A stretch of DNA of 26,635 bases from positions 1 to 26,635 of IMG/VR virus record IMGVR_UViG_3300048828_000356. One strand, 5' to 3'. The translations under genes were made by a program, and so were the position numbers. The DNA comes from a virus. Positions 6,968 through 14,542 of this stretch are shown here, one piece after another (position 1 is the stretch's first letter; every line of letters begins with the position of its first letter). The notes beneath the pieces were generated by a model, which worked only from the letters and a program-made list of their open reading frames with translations, ran no database searches and had not been told where the DNA came from.

Positions 6968-7236
6968 TAAGGTAATAGTTCTTTAGGTAAAAACTTCTCC
7001 GATACATTCCCACACTCTGCACATCTAACTACAGGAATCGGTAACATTGATTTTTGTCCATTCGGTGATTGAACCGCTGGAACTTCTTTAAACATTGTTA
7101 CTTCTTCCCAAAAGATAGAATCACAATTCTCACAATGTACCGTTGGTAACTTTGTGGGGTCTAACTTCATTTGGGCCTGTGGTGGTCCTTGTTTAGAACC
7201 ACCCATACCGATTACTTTTCCTTTACCTTTTCCCAT
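6967..7236 (-). CDS. Small zinc-ribbon protein
   Basis: An 89-residue protein with a glycine/lysine-rich N-terminus (GKGKGKVIGMGGSK), a short linker and one zinc ribbon formed by C35-x2-C38 and C72-x2-C75. The sequence context is TVHCENCDSIFWEE ... VVRCAECGNVSEKFLP. Small zinc ribbons of this layout are frequent in T4-like phages near replication genes, without known function. It probably binds one zinc ion and a nucleic acid or protein partner. It lies between the histone-like gene and gp62, with a one-base overlap to gp62 and two bases from the stop of the histone-like gene. Confidence 0.8.
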   Translation of the reverse strand: MGKGKGKVIGMGGSKQGPPQAQMKLDPTKLPTVHCENCDSIFWEEVTMFKEVPAVQSPNGQKSMLPIPVVRCAECGNVSEKFLPKELLP

Positions 7237-7238
7237 AC

Positions 7239-7409
7239 TTACTTATTTTCTTCTACAGATACTTTTCTGTATTCAGTTACTAACTTTTTTACTTCTCCAA
7301 TAGCTTTTCTAGCTCTACCTTTAGATGCTTTAGTTGTACCATTGTGTTCTGTTTCGAATGTTTCAAATAAATCTTTTATTTGTTCGAATAGTTGTTGTGA
7401 TGTTGCCAT
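7239..7409 (-). CDS. Histone H1-like (HC1-type) small basic protein
   Basis: A 56-residue gene beginning at the ATG at 7407-7409 and ending in TAA at 7239-7241. The protein starts MATSQQLFEQIKDLFETFE and continues EHNGTTKASKGRARKAIGEVKKL, ending VTEYRKVSVEENK. This matches the helical N-terminal part of Bacteroidota histone H1-like Hc1 proteins, which run 'LxxLIxxFExDFEKF...GNKAAGTRVRKxMQELKxLAQEIR'. The long lysine/alanine tail of cellular members is missing. A short purine stretch (AAAAAAGGAAAACGTT) before the ATG contains AAGGA, one of the few Shine-Dalgarno-like leaders in this window. It could bind DNA or act as a competitor of host nucleoid proteins. It sits between gp44 and the zinc ribbon in the replication operon. 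Confidence 0.75.
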   Translation of the reverse strand: MATSQQLFEQIKDLFETFETEHNGTTKASKGRARKAIGEVKKLVTEYRKVSVEENK

Positions 7410-7432
7410 AACGTTTTCCTTTTTTAAATTAA

Positions 7433-8362
7433 TTATTGTTTTATATCGATTATTATTTCTAGCAACATTGCCATAATATTAATCTCTTTATCTACTACAG
7501 ATGTATCTTTATACTGTGCATCTGCAATCTTCAGTATTGTATTACCCACTTTACCATTTGCGTAATCATCTACATTATCATACATAAATCTGTAAAATGG
7601 AGTAAAATCTTTAACCTTTGAATCAGCTATCACTTTTCTAACGGATGTAAATGTATCTTTTACACTTCCATTCGATTTTAATAAGTTTAAAACTTCATCC
7701 ATATAGTTTGCTTGAATTGTTGATGTTTTATCAATCTTCAACTCACCTTTCACTACTTGTCTTTGAGCGGCATTGAGAACTCTACGAATATCAGGATACC
7801 CACTATTCACTAAAGTTACCAAATCACCCATCTCATACTTCACTTCTTCAGTATCTAAGATATGTTTCATTCGGATTGCCACCTCTTTCTTAGATGGTGG
7901 TGTAATTCCAAATGTTTGACATCTACTCTGAATCGGGTCAATCACTTTCTCTACATAGTTACAAGTCAAAATGAATCTTGTAGATGTTGAGAATGTTTCC
8001 ATTAGATTACGAAGTGCCGCTTGTGCATTTGGTGTTAGATAATCAGATTCATCTAAGATGATAACCTTCCATTTTCTAAAACCAATTGTTGCTGCAAATC
8101 CTCTAATCTTATCTCTTACTGCATCTACTGAGTTTTCATCAGAAGCATTTATATACATAACATCACAATCAATCTGATTTGTTATGATTTTTGCTAATGT
8201 TGTTTTCCCAGTACCTGCCTGTCCATAAAGAAGTAGATGTGGTACATCTTCATTCTCTATATAAATTTTTACTTTTTCTAAGATATGTTCATTACCAACA
8301 TATCCTTCTAATGTATCGGGTCTGTACTTCTCTACCCATAATGTGTTTTCTTTTCTTATCAT
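7433..8362 (-). CDS. 44: Clamp loader ATPase large subunit, gp44-like
   Basis: A 309-residue AAA+ ATPase. It opens LWVEKYRPDTLEGYVGN, the classical RFC/gp44 entry. Walker A is GQAGTGKT (47-54), Walker B is IILDE (101-105), and IQSRC (144-148) is the clamp-loader SRC motif carrying the arginine finger. The C-terminal third is a helical collar domain. It matches T4 gp44 (319 residues) in length and would pair with gp62 to load gp45. The gene starts three bases after the stop of methyltransferase 1 with leader AAAAAATAAGAAATG. In T4 the order is 62-44-45 read in the opposite sense, so the set is conserved but rearranged and interrupted. Confidence 0.95.
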   Translation of the reverse strand: MIRKENTLWVEKYRPDTLEGYVGNEHILEKVKIYIENEDVPHLLLYGQAGTGKTTLAKIITNQIDCDVMYINASDENSVDAVRDKIRGFAATIGFRKWKVIILDESDYLTPNAQAALRNLMETFSTSTRFILTCNYVEKVIDPIQSRCQTFGITPPSKKEVAIRMKHILDTEEVKYEMGDLVTLVNSGYPDIRRVLNAAQRQVVKGELKIDKTSTIQANYMDEVLNLLKSNGSVKDTFTSVRKVIADSKVKDFTPFYRFMYDNVDDYANGKVGNTILKIADAQYKDTSVVDKEINIMAMLLEIIIDIKQ

Positions 8363-8365
8363 TTC

Positions 8366-9997
8366 TTATTTTTTATGAAATACAAATATTGGTTCAAATT
8401 TGTATGATTTACCATCATACTCTACTGCATTTTTAATTCCACTCTTAGATGGGTCTAATCCAACCATTCGTGTCATTAACATTTTCAATCTACCTTTATA
8501 CTCACATCCTAATTCTTCTAAGATATCAATTGAATCTTGTTCCAATGGATAGTAAGTACTTTCACCTATTTTGATATCAGCAATATTCCATAGAATATAT
8601 CTATCATTCTTTAGATACTCATATATTGTAGTTAGAGTTGGTTTAAGAAAATTATCTCTCCAATCCTCATACTCTCCATATGCTCTAAATGATTGTTTTT
8701 CATCTTGTGAATACTGTTCTCTATTAAAGTAAGGTGGTGATGTAAATGATATATCTAACTTACCCTTATACTTTTGAAACTCAGGATTGTTTTGAATCAA
8801 CTCAGAACCATCTTGGAATATTTCAAATGTATTTGATTGTGATTTAACATCAAAAAATGATGTAAGTTTATCTGAGAAGTCATCAACACAATTTTTGTTG
8901 TAGAAGTTTGCAACATACTCATATCTTGTGATACCTAACTCATCAATGAAATTATCAGGATTAGGGTCTGTACCGATATAGTGTGTTTTCTTTCTACTAC
9001 TCATTGCTCCTATGATTCTACCACCCCAACCTGCAGATGAATCGTAAATATGTAACGGTTCATCGGTATCGATATGTGATGTGTAGTTTTCATAAATCCA
9101 CTTCGCAGTTAATGCTGGGAAGTTTACCGCAGGTTGTCCACAACTTAGTCTGAATACTTGGATAATCTTTGGAAATATTCCTACTTCCTTTTCATACCAA
9201 CGTATCTGATAAACATAATCTGTAGTTGTTCCCGCTTCGGATGTATGTGATGATTCGATTCTATCAATATTAGATAACTGAGTTTTGTTTAGATAACCAT
9301 CATCTTTTAATTTCTGAACCTGTTCAGATGTAAGGTATAAGTTCTTTGAACCTATGTATTCTTGATTAAACGTACCATAGTTATCAATAGTACGTGTCTT
9401 AACTTTTGAAATCCAAATATCAAAACCTTTCCACCTTCCATTGAACACTTTACCATTATGAGCATCTTTAATGAAATCAATAGCACCCTGTCCATTCCAA
9501 AAAGAATTTTCATCTTTCTTATCAACTATTGAACGAGACCAAGAATACATTGAATCTCTCTTAACCGCTCGTTTCATAATTCTAACAAACTTTTCTTCTA
9601 AATCTGGTTCTGAGAAGTGGTCATATATAGATAACCCACCATCTGCAGATTTACCTGTAGAAATCTTAGTTTTCAACATTGTTGGAAAGAATTGATTTAC
9701 TACCGAAGCATCTTTGTTAAAATTCTTAATAATACCTAATGATAAATCATCCCCACTTAAATCCTTTTCCCAATAATCAGCGGGATTAGATTTAAGTTTT
9801 TTAAACTTTGTAATAATACCATCCTCATTCCTACCAATCACAGGTGGTGTTCCAAATACATCCCACTGCTCAGTAACTTCTTTTCGTAAAGTTCTGGCCC
9901 AATCAGTAAACTCATCATCAGTCATTTGTAGTAACTGATGATAAGTTGTGTTTGATTGAAATTTGGAAAATTGTGACCGTTCGTAAAAATGATTCAT
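8366..9997 (-). CDS. SPPY-type DNA/nucleic-acid amino-methyltransferase 1
   Basis: A 543-residue Rossmann methyltransferase. Motif I is IYDSSAGWGGRIIGA (317-331), followed by YIGTDPNPDNF (340-350). Motif IV is FTSPPYFNREQYS (418-430), and ILWNIADIKI (468-477) follows. S-P-P-Y is the catalytic signature of enzymes methylating exocyclic amino groups (N6-adenine or N4-cytosine), and motif I precedes it. The first ~280 residues have no recognisable motif and may recognise the target. The same core (D-x-SAGWG-x-R; FTSPPYF-x-x-E-x-YS-x-D-x-x-QS; W-x-x-x-FL-x-x-TL-x-x-I; NIAD) recurs in the gene at 14543-15772, so they are paralogues. It lies between gp45 and gp44 with gaps of two and three bases, interrupting the replisome operon. 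No restriction partner is seen. Confidence 0.87.
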   Translation of the reverse strand: MNHFYERSQFSKFQSNTTYHQLLQMTDDEFTDWARTLRKEVTEQWDVFGTPPVIGRNEDGIITKFKKLKSNPADYWEKDLSGDDLSLGIIKNFNKDASVVNQFFPTMLKTKISTGKSADGGLSIYDHFSEPDLEEKFVRIMKRAVKRDSMYSWSRSIVDKKDENSFWNGQGAIDFIKDAHNGKVFNGRWKGFDIWISKVKTRTIDNYGTFNQEYIGSKNLYLTSEQVQKLKDDGYLNKTQLSNIDRIESSHTSEAGTTTDYVYQIRWYEKEVGIFPKIIQVFRLSCGQPAVNFPALTAKWIYENYTSHIDTDEPLHIYDSSAGWGGRIIGAMSSRKKTHYIGTDPNPDNFIDELGITRYEYVANFYNKNCVDDFSDKLTSFFDVKSQSNTFEIFQDGSELIQNNPEFQKYKGKLDISFTSPPYFNREQYSQDEKQSFRAYGEYEDWRDNFLKPTLTTIYEYLKNDRYILWNIADIKIGESTYYPLEQDSIDILEELGCEYKGRLKMLMTRMVGLDPSKSGIKNAVEYDGKSYKFEPIFVFHKK

Positions 9998-9999
9998 TC

Positions 10000-10713
10000 T
10001 TATGATTGTATTTGTACTAAGTAATAATCTGAAATGTAAGAATCAACTTCGAAGTGAAGGTGGGCCAACCCATCTGTTGAAATCTTTAAACTTGCTGTTT
10101 TTGCGTCTCTGTTAGAATTTAGGATTTCTTTTAGGAAATCAGCAGAGAATGAAATAGGTGATACATCTCCATCACATTTACAATCTACATCAATAGAAAT
10201 TCTGTTTGTGTTTATATTGGAATGTCCAATGATAATTTGTCCTTTACCACCCTTACACTCAAATGTAAAGTTCTTTTCATCTGCCAAAGCACCTTTTGCT
10301 TTGTTGAATCTTGTGATAAATGTAGAATCAATTGTAACATCTACATTAAAGTTAGGTAGTTGTTTCAAATCTGGTACTACAGGAATAACAGATAAATCAG
10401 CCAACATATAAGTTGCAGATGTCCCTTTATCTGATATATTAAGTGATGTTGTTTTACCCTCAACTTTAGTAGTTGATAGCTCAATATCATTTTCTAATAC
10501 TGATAACATCTTTGTGAACTTTGTGGTATCGTACACACCATAACTACCTTGTTCAAAATCAAATTCTGATGTTGATACTGTTCCCAACACAGATTTATCA
10601 TCTGATATAAAAGATGTAGTTAAGGTAGTTCCCTCTACATCCCACTTTACTGATTCGATAAGTCCAGAAAGATTATACTTTTGAACGAATCTGTTAATAC
10701 GGTTTTTTTCCAT
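10000..10713 (-). CDS. 45: Sliding clamp, gp45-like
   Basis: A 237-residue protein of T4 gp45 size (228). It opens with NRINRFVQKYNLSGLIESVKWDVEG and is almost all beta strand and short helix. It includes FEFEQ-like FDFEQGSYGVYDTTKFTKMLSVL (about 51-74), typical of the clamp's first domain. The second domain has FITRFNKAKGAL and FSADFLKEILNSNRD (about 187-203), and the tail LHFEVDSYISDYYLVQIQS resembles the clamp C-terminus. It forms a trimeric ring giving gp43 processivity and, in T4, mobile activation of late transcription. The gene follows gp43 and its own promoter (10752-10783), which is separate from that of gp43, so it can be expressed independently. Confidence 0.88.
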   Translation of the reverse strand: MEKNRINRFVQKYNLSGLIESVKWDVEGTTLTTSFISDDKSVLGTVSTSEFDFEQGSYGVYDTTKFTKMLSVLENDIELSTTKVEGKTTSLNISDKGTSATYMLADLSVIPVVPDLKQLPNFNVDVTIDSTFITRFNKAKGALADEKNFTFECKGGKGQIIIGHSNINTNRISIDVDCKCDGDVSPISFSADFLKEILNSNRDAKTASLKISTDGLAHLHFEVDSYISDYYLVQIQS

Positions 10714-10751
10714 AATTTACTGTTTTTTACTTATTATTAATTATTGTTATA

Positions 10752-10783
10752 CAAATATACAAAAACTTTTTGAATTATCCAAA
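10752..10783 (-). promoter_or_regulatory. Bacteroidota-type promoter before the sliding clamp gene
   Basis: On the minus strand: TTTG (10780-10783), 20 bases, TATATTTG (10752-10759). It is the only one of the seven with a perfect TAnnTTTG -7 box. The -33 box begins directly after the gp43 stop codon (10784-10786), and the ATG is 38 bases past the -7 box. Bases 10754-10785 are identical, over 32 bases, to 19045-19076 before the asparagine synthetase gene. Confidence 0.8.
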
Positions 10784-10785
10784 TT
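10754..10785. repeat. 32-base exact repeat, copy 1 (gp45 promoter)
   Basis: These bases are identical to 19045-19076. The repeat covers most of the -7 box, the 20-base spacer and the -33 box, plus two bases beyond. Conservation of the AT-rich spacer, not only the boxes, suggests recent copying or a constraint such as a regulator site. Confidence 0.9.
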
Positions 10786-13300
10786 AAAATCCAAAAAATT
10801 GTGATGCCTTTTTTAAATTAGGAGATGGCTTCTCCCATTTCATTGCTAAGTAGAAATCATCTAATTTGTTTTCTAACTCTTTTTGCCAGATTAACTCATA
10901 ATCTATATACTCTTTTACTAAATCTAAAATCTCAGGTGGGTCGTTGTAACCAGTCATTCCAACTGAATCTAATCCTAACGGATTATTCTTTAGATATACC
11001 CACTTAATCTTATCACCATCTTTCATCGGTTCATATTTGTAAGGTACTTTATAGTAATTAAGTAATTGATTGTATGTTAAGGCGGCCTTTACGTGAGCTG
11101 GTGTACCCTTTTGAAATTCACCAATTGCCTGTTTCTTAAAGGTGTATTTACTCATACCCTTAACTGCTGAATTCTTTGCGATATCAATGAAGTTTCGTTT
11201 AGTCATCTCATCTCTCTTAGTTAAGATATACTCATCTATATTAGTTTTATCCTCATCTTTAAGAATATCCATTAGTACGTTTTCCATCACTTCCTTAAAG
11301 TATGTTGGGAATGAACTACGTTTAACATCAAGTCCTTTCACATCTAACTTGTCACAAGGTACTGTGTTATCGTTGATAATCCATTGCGCGTATCTTTTCT
11401 TTGATACCCAAAACCCACCTTTGGCAATAGTTTCTTGTTTGATATCAAATCTATGTGAATGGATATTAAACATTTTTAATGCCATAGCATCATACACCTT
11501 ATTGATATGTCCCTCAACCTCTTTAGCAACTGATAGAATTGCTGGAATCATTTGTTCATCTGAGTTTACATCAATGTTAGGATTCCTTGCCTTTACCAAT
11601 GGAGTTGCTTCATAGAATACAGAATCAGTATCAACATAGATGTTGTAATCTTTTTCTTCTCCAATGTTTTTACTATAGTATTGATTAGCAATCTTCTCAG
11701 TTGTTTTAATTACGGTTTGACCTGTAAGTGTTACTGCCTCAGCATTATCAATATCATAGAATCTGAATGATGGTAATCCCAATACTCCGTAAAGGGAATT
11801 CAACATAATCTTTTGTACCAACTGTCTTTGAGCAAAAAACTTATACTTCTCATCATTACCAGCTTTACCAAACTTCTTCATTTGGTCTTTATACTCTACC
11901 CTCTTATCAAACCATACATTAAGAATCTCAGGTATGATACCAACCTTATCCGTTCTATAAAGTACACCGTTAGAAGCTACTGATAGTTTCTGCTGGTCTA
12001 TAAAACTCATAAAGTTTTCTTTTGGTATTGGGTTGGATTCATTACCCTCATTATCTATGATTGAATAACTTTCTAACTCACCTTTCATATGAGATTCAGC
12101 GGAATATCCTTTTACCTTACCCATCTTAGTTTCAGGTGAGATATTGATACTCATAATGATTGATGGATATAGTGATGTTAAATCTAAATCATAAACCCAT
12201 TTGTAAAGACCTGGTTTTGGTTGTTTTACATATGCTCCGATGAATTTATCTTCACCATCAGAACCATCATTATTCCTCAACGCACGTCGTGGTTTATTAG
12301 GAGCTACCCTACCATTCCTTCTTAGGAATGTTAATATCGCACCCTCTAACCATTTCGATGAGAATAAGAAATCCTCATAGAAAACGTGTCCTGCGTGACA
12401 GATTGCTCTGGCCAAATCGATGAACTGTAGTTTCTTATCCATATCCACTACCAACTCAACATCAACTAAGTTATACTCACAAAACTTTTCAATATCATCT
12501 CTGAATAATTGGTCTAAGTTTCCATCATACTCAATCTTACCTCTACTCAACTCTTTTTGTGCCACCGTATCTAAACGATAATTAGGAAGTTGTGTATATG
12601 TAAAGTTCTTATAAAGTGCGATGTAATCTAATGCGGATACACCTGCGATGATATATCTCTTACGATATTTGTTCCAATGAACTTTACCGATTGGTGATAA
12701 TCTATTTGCTTGTTTAGTACCTAATACTCTTTTCAATCTGTTGTAAAGATAAGTAACATCAAAGAAATCAATATTCCACCCAGTGATAATAGTTGGTGAA
12801 ATCTCTTCCCAAGCATTTACAAAAGCGATTAACATATCCTCTTCGGTTCTGAATGAACGAACCTTAGCTCCTTTGATAGTTTTGTTTATTTCTTCTCCAT
12901 CACTAATTACATATACGTGATAATCGTTAGTCGCTGAATCGTGGAATGCTACAGATGTCATAGTATTCTTTGCCTCATCTGTATCAGGTAAACCACTATT
13001 CATTTCCACCTCAATATCAAATGTTAAGGTAACGTGTCCTACTGATACTTCATCAGAATCACCATACTCATCTATAAGGAATCTAGTAACCTCATTTACA
13101 TCTGATTCATAAAGTGTGAGATTATCTTCTTTATTCCAAAAGTTAATCTTCTTTAACCTCTCACCGTATATAGATTCATGTGAACCATTTCCATCTCTGT
13201 AATATGCGTAGTTTCTGTACTTCTTTGTAAAGTAACCTTTCATATCATCCCAACAATGGATGATTCCTTCATTCTTCTCGTAATATAAATTTTGATACAT
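10784..13300 (-). CDS. 43: Family B DNA polymerase, gp43-like
   Basis: An 838-residue replicative polymerase, slightly shorter than T4 gp43 (898). The proofreading domain has Exo I FDIEVE (D95, E97), Exo II GWNIDFFDV (N176, D178) and Exo III YNLVDVELV (Y276, D280). The polymerase domain has motif A DLDLTSLYPSI (371-381), motif B around QKIMLNSLYGVLG (496-508) and motif C YVDTDSVF (555-562; D557 and D559). All catalytic carboxylates are present. The extreme C-terminus ends NLKKASQFFGF, which looks like the clamp-binding peptide of this family (hydrophobic FF near the end). It follows its own promoter (13324-13355) with a 23-base distance to the -7 box, and no regA gene lies beside it. Role: genome replication. 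Confidence 0.97.
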   Translation of the reverse strand: MYQNLYYEKNEGIIHCWDDMKGYFTKKYRNYAYYRDGNGSHESIYGERLKKINFWNKEDNLTLYESDVNEVTRFLIDEYGDSDEVSVGHVTLTFDIEVEMNSGLPDTDEAKNTMTSVAFHDSATNDYHVYVISDGEEINKTIKGAKVRSFRTEEDMLIAFVNAWEEISPTIITGWNIDFFDVTYLYNRLKRVLGTKQANRLSPIGKVHWNKYRKRYIIAGVSALDYIALYKNFTYTQLPNYRLDTVAQKELSRGKIEYDGNLDQLFRDDIEKFCEYNLVDVELVVDMDKKLQFIDLARAICHAGHVFYEDFLFSSKWLEGAILTFLRRNGRVAPNKPRRALRNNDGSDGEDKFIGAYVKQPKPGLYKWVYDLDLTSLYPSIIMSINISPETKMGKVKGYSAESHMKGELESYSIIDNEGNESNPIPKENFMSFIDQQKLSVASNGVLYRTDKVGIIPEILNVWFDKRVEYKDQMKKFGKAGNDEKYKFFAQRQLVQKIMLNSLYGVLGLPSFRFYDIDNAEAVTLTGQTVIKTTEKIANQYYSKNIGEEKDYNIYVDTDSVFYEATPLVKARNPNIDVNSDEQMIPAILSVAKEVEGHINKVYDAMALKMFNIHSHRFDIKQETIAKGGFWVSKKRYAQWIINDNTVPCDKLDVKGLDVKRSSFPTYFKEVMENVLMDILKDEDKTNIDEYILTKRDEMTKRNFIDIAKNSAVKGMSKYTFKKQAIGEFQKGTPAHVKAALTYNQLLNYYKVPYKYEPMKDGDKIKWVYLKNNPLGLDSVGMTGYNDPPEILDLVKEYIDYELIWQKELENKLDDFYLAMKWEKPSPNLKKASQFFGF

Positions 13301-13323
13301 TAATTATTTTTTAGTTCTTTGAT

Positions 13324-13355
13324 ACAATATACGAATTATTTTTTAAATTACCAAA
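13324..13355 (-). promoter_or_regulatory. Bacteroidota-type promoter before the DNA polymerase gene
   Basis: On the minus strand: TTTG (13352-13355), 20 bases, TATATTGT (13324-13331), preceded by ATTCG. It lies in the 57-base gap between the 2OG oxygenase and gp43. The -7 box departs from TAnnTTTG at the last two positions. Bases around the -7 box (AATAATTCGTATATTG) are shared with the gp41 promoter. Confidence 0.72.
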
Positions 13356-13357
13356 TT

Positions 13358-14536
13358 TTATAGTAATGCATCTAAATGTTTTTGTTCACATTCTATATCC
13401 ATAATAATGTGGAATCTGTAGTTATCAGATTTGTTCTCTACCCAATGTGGTTTTCGTTTATCCATATAATAATAGTTACCAGTCTTCAATCTATGGTCGA
13501 TTTCCTCACCATCCAATTTAAGTTGAGTAAATACACAATCATCATCTACCTGAATTGGATAATGAATTCTTAAAGATTGTCCTACTTTTGGGCCATTCTT
13601 AGTTTTATACCCCCAACTATCGTTACCTCTATCAGTATGCCTCATAATTAATCCATTCTTAGGTTCTACTCTCGTTATAACCAACCACGTACATTTACCT
13701 ACTTCAGTAATTGTATCAACAACCTTTTTTAGTTTAGGTAAACTTTCTAATATTTTCCAATCAGTTTCAGATTCAGGTCTAATAGGAACTATCTCAATAG
13801 TGTACCAAGTCTTTTCAGGACCACCATAATTTCCATTAATACCATCGTATGACCAAGGGTTTATTGCATCTTGATAACTCTTTACCTCTTCCACCAACTC
13901 AGCACATTCAGATTGAGTCAATGATTGAAAATTCATTTTCTTAATAGTAATATCTTCGTATTCGGAAACACCAGGTTGATATTTACTACCAATGTAGTAT
14001 ATCCCCCTAACTTCAGAACCAACTGCAGTAATCTTAGAGGATAACCACTTCGCACCCATCTTCTCCATTACTAACTTATCTGATGGTAATTCCATATTAA
14101 TTTCTGTAAACCAAATATCAATTGGGTCTACATCTATAAATTTGTTATATGAATCTGTACGATGTGTATAGATGTGTTCAATCATATCATCCAAGTATTC
14201 TGTTTGATATGCAAATCTGGTTATCTGTAAATCACCCATTTGGATAGTTCCAACGATATCATCTGCAAAATCTTTTATACCTCTTTTACCTTTTGATTTC
14301 TTCATAAAATAGGCCCATAACAAATTCCCATCATTATCTTTTTTAGTGTAGTATTCACCATTTTCATTAGAATCAAATATGTTCTTCCAATTAACTTTTT
14401 TGAAAGGGTCTAAGTTCTTTTCTTTAGTTGCGATTGGTTGATTCTGATGTTGTGTTGGTACATCATAATTTTGAAAGAAGTTTGCTTCAATCTTTAACTG
14501 TTCTTTTATTGTGTCTTTTATATCTGCCGTTTTCAT
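13358..14536 (-). CDS. 2-oxoglutarate/Fe(II) oxygenase, aspartyl/asparaginyl hydroxylase-like
   Basis: A 392-residue protein whose C-terminal part (about 240-385) is a double-stranded beta-helix dioxygenase. The iron-binding facial triad is MRHTDRG (H300, D302) and KPHWVEN (H364). SDNYRFHIIMDIE (370-382) carries R374, the likely 2-oxoglutarate salt-bridge residue. VGQSLRIHYPIQVDDDCVF and LKTGNYYYMD are typical of the aspartyl/asparaginyl beta-hydroxylase branch. The N-terminal ~235 residues are an additional region; WFTEINMELPSDKLVMEKMGAKWL with GIYYIG weakly recalls an acetyltransferase (GNAT) strand-helix-strand, but this is uncertain. The substrate could be a protein side chain, a base or a small molecule. 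It starts six bases after methyltransferase 2 and is probably cotranscribed with it. Confidence 0.82.
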   Translation of the reverse strand: MKTADIKDTIKEQLKIEANFFQNYDVPTQHQNQPIATKEKNLDPFKKVNWKNIFDSNENGEYYTKKDNDGNLLWAYFMKKSKGKRGIKDFADDIVGTIQMGDLQITRFAYQTEYLDDMIEHIYTHRTDSYNKFIDVDPIDIWFTEINMELPSDKLVMEKMGAKWLSSKITAVGSEVRGIYYIGSKYQPGVSEYEDITIKKMNFQSLTQSECAELVEEVKSYQDAINPWSYDGINGNYGGPEKTWYTIEIVPIRPESETDWKILESLPKLKKVVDTITEVGKCTWLVITRVEPKNGLIMRHTDRGNDSWGYKTKNGPKVGQSLRIHYPIQVDDDCVFTQLKLDGEEIDHRLKTGNYYYMDKRKPHWVENKSDNYRFHIIMDIECEQKHLDALL

Positions 14537-14542
14537 ATTATT

